From Planctomycetota bacterium (GTDB lineage Bacteria; Planctomycetota; Phycisphaerae; Sedimentisphaerales; Anaerohalosphaeraceae): 12,104 nucleotides of DNA. The notes beneath the pieces were generated by a model. The model worked only from the letters and a program-made list of their open reading frames with translations, had not been told where the DNA came from and searched no databases. Numbering within the stretch: the stretch's first letter is position 1; each line of letters begins with the position of its first letter. The position numbers and the translations under genes are program-made. Positions 6,870 to 12,104 of this stretch are shown here, piece by piece. The stretch is from assembly GCA_003644175.1 (NCBI GenBank), contig QNBS01000035.1:1-12104 (forward strand), in the 5' to 3' direction.

Positions 6870-6911
6870 CCCGGCTTGCAGCGTATATATATTGTGAGAT
6901 CGCAGGCCGGG
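6870..6911 (+). repeat. Inverted repeat in the gene-free stretch after the DUF72 gene
   Basis: CCCGGC (6870-6875) plus GC (6878-6879) can pair with GC (6902-6903) plus GCCGGG (6906-6911), leaving a two-by-two internal loop. The apical loop contains the AT-rich TATATATAT stretch. It lies 36 bases before a second, longer stem and may belong to the same folded transcript. Confidence 0.45.
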
Positions 6912-6947
6912 GAGAAAAAGGCAGGTGCAGGTTCGAGAAGAGGGTGG

Positions 6948-7044
6948 CCCGCGGAGTTGTCGAAACAGCGGCGTGGGGGACTGAGTTCGCAAAATAACGC
7001 CGATGTAACGACAAAGTTGTCTGTGAGACTCACAACTCCGCGGG
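6948..7044 (+). ncRNA. Candidate structured RNA (long closing stem)
   Basis: CCCGCGGAGTTGT (6948-6960) and ACAACTCCGCGGG (7032-7044) form a perfect 13-bp stem. Inside, ACAG (6965-6968) pairs CTGT (7021-7024) and, directly stacked, CGGCGT (6969-6974) pairs ACGCCG (6997-7002). A small TTGT/ACAA-type hairpin at 7010-7021 competes for the right-hand internal loop. The pairs nest properly, and an intrinsic terminator follows 27 bases later. I do not recognise it as tmRNA, RNase P RNA, SRP RNA or a known riboswitch. Pairing is seen in the sequence; expression as RNA is inferred, and no clear promoter was found. Confidence 0.45.
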
Positions 7045-7070
7045 GCGCGGTATATGTTGTATAAGTCCGC

Positions 7071-7105
7071 GCGGGATCGGGCAAATGGTTGATCCCGCTG
7101 TTTTT
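7071..7105 (+). terminator. Intrinsic terminator
   Basis: GCGGGATC (7071-7078) and GATCCCGC (7091-7098) form an 8-bp stem, with two more possible G-U pairs in the loop, followed by TGTTTTT. It points rightward. It either ends a transcript that begins in the 6739-7044 stretch or is the late terminator of the pyruvate dehydrogenase-DUF72 operon. Confidence 0.7.
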
Positions 7106-7439
7106 AAAGCCGATAAGGTCCGGGGAGGCCAGGATCGAGTGGAACGAGTTAAAAGACATCTAAGCGGCAGTCGCCCGGTGTTTAAGCCCGCTTATTCGCG
7201 GGACGTCAGGCCCTCTGAACGCCGGCGCAGGACACCGTGGGAAGTCATGCACGAACGAAAGCGGATGCATCCGGAAGAATCCAAAAGGCGTCGCCGGCGC
7301 GACAGATCGCAGGTATTCTCGAAATTCATCCTGTGATAAACAACTATCCGCCAGACACCGGTTGGCGCAGATTAAGGGATAAGCAGGGTCAACGCAGGAT
7401 ATCGGACGCCCGAATCGCCCAGAGAAAGGGGGAATACTC
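7106..7439 (+). other. Gene-free stretch upstream of dodecin
   Basis: No supported coding region is seen. A short hairpin CCCGC (7187-7191) / GCGGG (7198-7202) with a 6-base loop lacks a T tract. Frames crossing this stretch encode Arg-rich, low-complexity sequence and lack good start sites. The promoter for dodecin should lie here, but I could not pick a convincing -35/-10 pair by eye. Confidence 0.4.
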
Positions 7440-7640
7440 ATGTCCGTCGCCAAAATCATTGAAATCAGTTCCGAGTCGCCCGTCAGTTTCGAAAAAGCAA
7501 TAAGCAAGGGAATCGAGCGGGCCTCGAAGACCGTCCACAACATCAAGAGCGCATGGGTCAAGAGTCAGTCCGTAGTTGTCCATGAGGGCAAGATCGCCGA
7601 GTACCGGGTCGATCTGAAGATTACTTTCGTGCTGGACTGA
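7440..7640 (+). CDS. Dodecin (flavin-binding storage protein)
   Basis: The 66-residue product is a dodecin, a small protein that assembles into a hollow dodecamer and binds flavins pairwise, buffering free riboflavin or FMN in the cytoplasm. Visible hallmarks are KIIEISSESPVSFEKAI with the beta strand and helix start, ASKTVHNIKSAWVKSQ, and GKIAEYRVDLKITFVLD forming the last strands. W39 lies at the position of the flavin-stacking Trp, and Q43 matches a residue that contacts the isoalloxazine ring in known dodecins. A strong site, AAGGGGGA, lies about 7 bases before the ATG, which suggests high expression. The gene stands alone on its strand and converges with the LysM gene, with 16 bp between stops. 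Other flavin or redox proteins nearby (PNPOx-like, PDH) fit loosely but do not prove a link. Confidence 0.93.
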   Translation: MSVAKIIEISSESPVSFEKAISKGIERASKTVHNIKSAWVKSQSVVVHEGKIAEYRVDLKITFVLD

Positions 7641-7656
7641 CACAGCCCCGCCGGTA

Positions 7657-8103
7657 TTAATAATCCGGTCGTGGAATGAGCAGGCGCATGCCCGGGCGGA
7701 GGAGGTTGATGTTGGGCAGGACGTCCTTGTTCGCCTCGGCGATCAGGGTCCACTTGTTCGCATCGCCGTAATGTCTATGGGCGATATGGGTGAGTGTTTC
7801 TCCTTCGGCGACAACGTGAATCCGCGGCCCGGTATCCAACCTGGCCTGCTGATGTTCTTCGATCACCTGTTCGGCGACACGCTGCATTTCTTCCTGGAAG
7901 GCGGACCCGCTTTGGTCCGGGCCGCTTTCCGGCGGAGGCGGGATTCGGCTTGTACTCTCGGCGGACGGCGGATTGAGGTTCTTGCCGCCGGCCCGTTTGA
8001 CCCTCTGGTGAACCGCCTCTCCCGGCCAGATGGAAATAGCAACAACCGCCACTGTCACCAGGCCCAGCCCTATGAGCATTCCTGTTTTGACATCCTTGTT
8101 CAT
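7657..8103 (-). CDS. Membrane-anchored LysM domain protein
   Basis: The 148-residue product has a single N-terminal hydrophobic segment (about residues 8-26) preceded by two Lys residues, a proline-rich, low-complexity linker (about 40-65), a short charged helix (68-88) and one C-terminal LysM domain (about 95-144, IHVVAEGETLTHIAHRHYGD to LRPGMRLLIP). LysM binds N-acetylglucosamine in peptidoglycan, so the likely place is anchored in the inner membrane with LysM facing the wall. No catalytic domain is present. The gene starts 29 bp after the secDF stop on the same strand and probably shares its transcript. A weak GAG-containing site precedes the ATG. The partner or exact role cannot be told from the sequence; it may be a wall-binding tether. 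Confidence 0.85.
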   Translation of the reverse strand: MNKDVKTGMLIGLGLVTVAVVAISIWPGEAVHQRVKRAGGKNLNPPSAESTSRIPPPPESGPDQSGSAFQEEMQRVAEQVIEEHQQARLDTGPRIHVVAEGETLTHIAHRHYGDANKWTLIAEANKDVLPNINLLRPGMRLLIPRPDY

Positions 8104-8132
8104 CTTCGCTCAGGATACCATGCTCTGTATAC

Positions 8133-11100
8133 TTATTTCTTTAGTTTTGCGCCCTGCTTCTTCGCTCCCAACAGCAGAATCGGCGCTGCAATCGCGATCG
8201 ATGAATACGTACCCACAATTATACCGACCAGCATCGCAAATGTAAAGCCCCGCAATCCGGTACCGCCCCAAATGTACATCACAAACACGACCGCAAACGT
8301 CGTAAAGGACGTCAGCAGCGTTCTCGACAGCGTCTGGTTGATGCTGTTGGTAATAATCTGCGGATTTACTGTCGCCAATTTGCCTCGGTTTTCGCGTATC
8401 CGGTCAAAGACAACGATCGTATCGTTAAGCGAATAGCCGATAATCGTCAAAAATGCGGCGATCATCTGCAAATCGATCTTGAAATCGCCCAACAGAAGCG
8501 CTTTTCCAATCGGCTTGTCCGCGATATACGTGCAAACGGTTACCGCGCCTAAGGTGATGCAGACATCGTGCACCAGCGCCGCAATCGCGGCAAAACCATA
8601 ACGGGCCGTGCCGAAACGTATCCAGATATAGGCAATAATCACAATCAGCGACAGGATGATTGCGATGAGCGCCCGCGTCTTGGCCTGGGCCCCGATCGAC
8701 GGATCGATTTGAGTAATGCGTGCAAGCGTCGTTTGCATCGAGCCTGCCCGCTTGATCCTGGTTGTTTCGTTATCGACAAATCGCCCCCACTGATCCTCAT
8801 CAAGTTCACGAGACCCCGCCTCAGGATGAACGCTCACATAAACAAAACTCTGCACGACATCGTCGTCATCCAGTTCGGCAAGGTCGGCGCTCAGGATGTC
8901 GTAACCATACCACTCGATGTCCCCGGCATCGGCCTTGTACTTAATCTCTTGCAGCCTCTCCTTGATTTCGCCGGCAGTGGTTTCCTGGCCCAGGTCGACA
9001 AGTATCTTCACACCGCCCAGATAATCGGCCAGTTCCACCGTGTCGGCGGCAATCTTCTCCGCCGAAACAATGCTCACGCCAAGGTCCTCCCGCTTGCTGA
9101 GCAGCCCGTCGAATGCTTTACTGATGGCGTCGCTGACAACCTGGTTGACCACAGGCGCCGAAACCGTCGCCTGATCGACGAACGCAGTGGTCAGGACTTT
9201 CGATACCAGCGCCTTGTTCACCTGGCTGGTGGAAACGGCAAACGTCTTGTCATCCTGTTTTGACACCTCGAGATTATAGAGCCTGCCGCCGGCGGCATCC
9301 ATTGCTTCCTGGATCGCCGCGGTCGCCGATTCGACATCCCACCCCGTCTCATTGAAGGTCACCGTCGCCGTAGTGGTATTGGTTGCAGTGGTTGTGATCT
9401 CGTACTCAGGATAGTAAGTTTTGTCCCCGTCTACGATCGGCTCGCCCACCGTATACACCTTGGCGACCCTGAGCGCATCGCTGCCTAACTCGGCGCCCCT
9501 GGCCCGAATCATCTCCTCAATAAGGCTCCGGGTATAATTAGCCGCTTGGGTTTCTTTCAGTGTAATCTGGGCGCTGGTGCCGCCTGTGAATTCGATGTCA
9601 TACTTGCTGTTTTCGGACTCGTCCCGCGTGAAAAATACAAACATCCCCGCGGCGATGAGCAGAAGCGACAGGGTGAAGAAGCCCTTCCGCAGAGCCATCC
9701 AGTTGATATTCGGCTTGCGCAGCAGACGCAGCATCACGAGGCGATTGCGAAGGATGCGGGCGCCCAGAAGAAAGTCGAAAATAACGCGTGTTACAAACAA
9801 CGCCGTAAACATACTCGATGCGATACCCAACATCAGCACGATGGCAAAGCCTTTGATCTCCTCCGAGGCGACCATGCGCAATATCAACGCCACGAAAAAC
9901 GTTGTGATGTTGGCGTCGAAAATCGTGCGAAACGCCCGTTGATATCCGTTGGCGATCGCCGTACGCAGCGACGAACCGCGATCCTGCTCCTCGCGAATAC
10001 GCTCAAAAATAAGCACATTGGCGTCCACGCTCATGCCGATAGTCAGGATCAGCCCCGCAATACCCGGCAGGGTGAATGTGGCTCGCAGCATCGCCATCAT
10101 GCCCAACACAAAGAGGATGTTCATAAACAGCGCCACATCGGCAATCGATCCGGCAAGCAGGTAGTAAAAGATCATAAAGCCCGCCACCGCCGCAACACCA
10201 TACAGCCCCGCCTTGATGCCCTTATCGCGGTTGTCCGCCCCGATCGTCGAGCCGATGCTCTTTTCCCAGATGGGCACATCCGAAAGCCTCGCCGGGAAGG
10301 AGCCGGCATTGAGCTTGTTGATCATATCTTCCTGCTCGGCCTGTGAAAATTCGCCCGAGATGGTGCCGCTGCCTCGAATGGCCTGCTGAATATTCGGCGC
10401 AGAAAATGCGGCGCCGTCAAGAAGAATACACAACGGCCTGCCGACGTTGTTTCTCGTAACGCTATGGAACATCGGACTTCCCGCGTCGTCAAGGGCAAAG
10501 GAAATCGCGCGGCGGCCTCTCTCGTCCGTGGTAGGCCCCGCCTTCCTCAACTTCCACGGTTTCGTGCGGTCTCGCAGCATACACTCGTTCTTCTGGTTAC
10601 TCGCCAGGACATAGTACTTGTCGCCGAATTGCTCGATAATCGCCCCTTCCACCCCAAAATCGGCGATGTTTTCGATTTCCGCCCAGACGTACTTCGTATC
10701 GGAGGCGAGTTTCGGGCCTTTGCTCTTCAACTCTTCGCGACGCGCTTCAAGTTCGCTCTGGTTGCTCTTGTTGTCCCCTAACGTGGGGAGAATGCGGAAT
10801 TCGAGGACACCTGCGCCCTTGAGCATTCGCTTCAAATCCTCCGGATCGTCCAGTCGACCTCCCACATCGCGATACACATTGTGCGCCTCGACCGCCGCGG
10901 CGATTTGGGCTGTCCGGTCGGGAAACTTCTTCTTGAGTTCGGCAATGAGCGCATCCCGCTTGGCAGCGTCTTCCACTTCCAGCACATCGGTTATCTGCCC
11001 CACCTCCAGGTTCAAATCCGCAAGTTTCGCCGCCGCCCGGTTCCATTGCGCGCGGAGACCTGTCTCCGGTTTGGCTAATTCGTTGGCTACCTCGGCCCAA

Positions 11101-11870
11101 TCCTTGTACGCCGCAACATAGTCGGCGATCAGCTTGATCGATTGTGCGTTGTCGTCGGCCGGCGCAACGGCGTTCGGATCGCTCTGGTCCCTGGGCGGTT
11201 TGTTTCGCTCGACATGTCGCTTGATCGTATCGGCAAGGGTCTCGGCATCCATCTTCGACCAGCTCGCCGCCATCGCTTCCACGAAATCGCCTCGCAAGTC
11301 GGCTTCATCCATGCGAACCTTCAATGCGTCCCTGACGCCGTCCAGCTCATTGCGCCGGTCCCTGGCGGCCTTGAATGCGTCGTAAGCCGTCGCCACTTCG
11401 TCAAGAATCTTCCGGCGAGGCGAGTTCGGGTCCGGATCGGACGCATATTCGGCAAATACAGCACGACGCTGCTCCGGATCGAGATCAAGCGCGCGTTTGA
11501 CCTTCCGGAGGTTTATGTTCATACCCTCCAGCACTTTCAGTGCGTCGTCGTAGTCTCTGCGTTTTTGCTTGGTGTCTTCTCTTGCCGCCGGCTGCTTGAT
11601 CTCAATGCGTGTATCGCCCTGCGGCGTCATCACGATGTTGGCCACGTTCGTCGGGTCAACTCGTCTCAGCAAAAACGGGATCATCCGCTGGGCAAGGCCC
11701 TTCTGCTCGGCCCGCGTCAAATCCGATGTGTCAATATCATATATAAGGCTCCAGCCGCCGCCGATGTCAATGCCCGGCTTTAGCTTTAGATGCGGCGGAT
11801 AAAGATTCCAGGCGGCCATGACCACCAGCAAGACAATCAGCAAAACCTTCCAGATCAGATTCCTGTTCAT
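8133..11870 (-). CDS. secDF: SecD-SecF fusion protein translocase subunit with enlarged periplasmic regions
   Basis: This 1245-residue inner-membrane protein joins SecD and SecF, which use the proton gradient to help pull proteins across the membrane after SecYEG/SecA. SecD part: first membrane helix at about 5-24, the GIDIGGG segment (33-39; the family usually has GLDLxGG), a periplasmic region to about 545, then five helices with the proton-path aspartate D616 in TIGMSVDANVLIFERIREE. SecF part: its first helix at about 728-747, DIEFTGGT (758-765), a periplasmic region to about 1060, then five helices with D1150 in IIGYSLNDTIVVFDRIREN. Both periplasmic regions are far larger than in E. coli SecD/SecF. 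Residues about 95-330 look like charged, helical coiled-coil sequence, and 765-1050 are mixed. AAGGA at 11881-11885, read on this strand, supports the ATG. It follows yajC by 83 bp. Confidence 0.95.
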   Translation of the reverse strand: MNRNLIWKVLLIVLLVVMAAWNLYPPHLKLKPGIDIGGGWSLIYDIDTSDLTRAEQKGLAQRMIPFLLRRVDPTNVANIVMTPQGDTRIEIKQPAAREDTKQKRRDYDDALKVLEGMNINLRKVKRALDLDPEQRRAVFAEYASDPDPNSPRRKILDEVATAYDAFKAARDRRNELDGVRDALKVRMDEADLRGDFVEAMAASWSKMDAETLADTIKRHVERNKPPRDQSDPNAVAPADDNAQSIKLIADYVAAYKDWAEVANELAKPETGLRAQWNRAAAKLADLNLEVGQITDVLEVEDAAKRDALIAELKKKFPDRTAQIAAAVEAHNVYRDVGGRLDDPEDLKRMLKGAGVLEFRILPTLGDNKSNQSELEARREELKSKGPKLASDTKYVWAEIENIADFGVEGAIIEQFGDKYYVLASNQKNECMLRDRTKPWKLRKAGPTTDERGRRAISFALDDAGSPMFHSVTRNNVGRPLCILLDGAAFSAPNIQQAIRGSGTISGEFSQAEQEDMINKLNAGSFPARLSDVPIWEKSIGSTIGADNRDKGIKAGLYGVAAVAGFMIFYYLLAGSIADVALFMNILFVLGMMAMLRATFTLPGIAGLILTIGMSVDANVLIFERIREEQDRGSSLRTAIANGYQRAFRTIFDANITTFFVALILRMVASEEIKGFAIVLMLGIASSMFTALFVTRVIFDFLLGARILRNRLVMLRLLRKPNINWMALRKGFFTLSLLLIAAGMFVFFTRDESENSKYDIEFTGGTSAQITLKETQAANYTRSLIEEMIRARGAELGSDALRVAKVYTVGEPIVDGDKTYYPEYEITTTATNTTTATVTFNETGWDVESATAAIQEAMDAAGGRLYNLEVSKQDDKTFAVSTSQVNKALVSKVLTTAFVDQATVSAPVVNQVVSDAISKAFDGLLSKREDLGVSIVSAEKIAADTVELADYLGGVKILVDLGQETTAGEIKERLQEIKYKADAGDIEWYGYDILSADLAELDDDDVVQSFVYVSVHPEAGSRELDEDQWGRFVDNETTRIKRAGSMQTTLARITQIDPSIGAQAKTRALIAIILSLIVIIAYIWIRFGTARYGFAAIAALVHDVCITLGAVTVCTYIADKPIGKALLLGDFKIDLQMIAAFLTIIGYSLNDTIVVFDRIRENRGKLATVNPQIITNSINQTLSRTLLTSFTTFAVVFVMYIWGGTGLRGFTFAMLVGIIVGTYSSIAIAAPILLLGAKKQGAKLKK

Positions 11871-11873
11871 TGT

Positions 11874-11908
11874 TTGTTAGTCCTTAGTTCTTAGTTCTTA
11901 GTCTTTAG
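11874..11908. repeat. Tandem heptamer repeat upstream of secDF
   Basis: Five consecutive 7-base units on the + strand read TTGTTAG, TCCTTAG, TTCTTAG, TTCTTAG, TCTTTAG. The array fills nearly half of the yajC-secDF gap and runs to within 3 bases of the secDF start codon. The TCCTTAG unit reads CTAAGGA on the coding strand and supplies the Shine-Dalgarno sequence. Unit order and spacing (no spacers) exclude a CRISPR array. Confidence 0.85.
11881..11885 (-). promoter_or_regulatory. Shine-Dalgarno site of secDF, formed by a repeat unit
   Basis: Read on the minus strand, AAGGA lies 10 bases upstream of the secDF ATG (11868-11870). It is created by one variant copy of the heptamer repeat; the consensus unit would give AAGAA instead. 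No better site is present between it and the start codon. Confidence 0.55.
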
Positions 11909-11953
11909 TTGGCGGGTCCCGGCCGGGCAACTCCGAACCACAAACTACCAACT

Positions 11954-12104
11954 CTATTTGTCCCTGTCCGACAAGACCGTTGCTATCGAGCCGGTCGTCA
12001 CCTTGATCTTCGTATTGTTCGATTCGTCCACCTTCAGCGTAACCTCGTCGTCCCTGATGTCAATCACCGTCCCTAAAATCCCGCCGATCGTCCGGACACG
12101 ATCG
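11954..12104 (-). CDS. yajC: YajC, Sec translocon accessory subunit (C-terminal part)
   Basis: The gene enters from the right edge and only the last 49 residues are present: DRVRTIGGILGTVIDIRDDE, then VTLKVDESNNTKIKVTTGSI, then ATVLSDRDK and TAG. This matches the small beta-rich cytoplasmic tail of YajC, where a V-x-T-x-GG-I-x-G-x-V segment follows the single membrane helix, which here lies outside the window. YajC associates with SecDF and the Sec translocon; the yajC-secD-secF order is widespread in bacteria and strongly supports the call. The coding frame starts one base inside the right edge. The length appears normal at the C terminus, without the long extensions seen in some relatives. 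Confidence 0.9.
   Translation of the reverse strand, partial: DRVRTIGGILGTVIDIRDDEVTLKVDESNNTKIKVTTGSIATVLSDRDK

Noticed and set aside
7085..7336. 83-codon Arg-rich frame after the terminator
   Set aside because: Its start lies inside the terminator hairpin, there is no ribosome binding site, and the composition is low-complexity and basic as expected for a chance frame in GC-rich DNA.
6739..7439. tmRNA, RNase P RNA or SRP RNA in the large gene-free stretch
   Set aside because: The tRNA-like ends with CCA, the GAGGAAAGTCC-type RNase P core and the GGAAGGAAGC-like SRP apex were looked for and not found.
7641..7680. Bidirectional terminator between dodecin and the LysM gene
   Set aside because: Only a 4-bp CCGG/CCGG pairing around an AT-rich loop is present, and it overlaps the LysM stop region; too weak to call.
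8568..9263. Long + strand frames inside the secDF region, also 9546-10346 and 11142-11783
   Set aside because: They are antisense to the secDF gene, whose domains and conserved residues are unmistakable; their translations show no family features.
11874..11908. CRISPR-like array
   Set aside because: Units are 7 bases long without spacers, so it is a simple tandem repeat.

Overview
The window is a moderately GC-rich bacterial chromosome segment with ordinary bacterial coding. The best-supported affiliation is Planctomycetota, Phycisphaerae-like. This is an inference from the single-chain SecD-SecF protein with greatly enlarged extracytoplasmic regions, the pyruvate dehydrogenase type, a class II superoxide reductase of anaerobe type, and short palindromic and tandem repeats between genes. 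No rRNA, tRNA or other direct phylogenetic marker is present.

Left part (1-2500, mostly + strand). A possible terminator at the left edge is followed by a decayed IS3-type transposase tail on the minus strand and a gene-free leader with inverted repeats. Next come a two-CBS-domain protein, a nested palindromic repeat, and a superoxide reductase followed by a very strong intrinsic terminator. A PNPOx-like flavoprotein gene then leads into the dehydrogenase genes.

Middle (2529-6738, + strand). This is a pyruvate dehydrogenase locus. The E1 alpha gene comes first, then about 270 bp of palindromic repeats, then one long frame encoding E1 beta joined in frame to E2 (lipoyl domain, E3-binding domain, acyltransferase core). 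The join carries what looks like a relic or alternative ribosome binding site and start for a separate E2. E3 is not in the window. A DUF72/YecE-like gene follows after 23 bp.

Right part (6739-12104). A 700-bp gene-free stretch contains a long-stemmed potential RNA structure and an intrinsic terminator, followed by a dodecin gene on +. The rest is a minus-strand cluster read right to left: yajC (cut by the right edge), the secDF fusion, and a membrane-anchored LysM protein. It converges on dodecin. YajC and SecDF are accessory parts of the Sec translocon; the LysM protein would act at the membrane/cell wall interface.

The most interesting points are the E1 beta-E2 fusion with its possible lost stop codon, the large insertions in SecDF, the structured intergenic region at 6870-7105, and the tandem heptamers whose variant copy supplies the secDF ribosome binding site. 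I saw no clear new defence system, CRISPR array or prophage.
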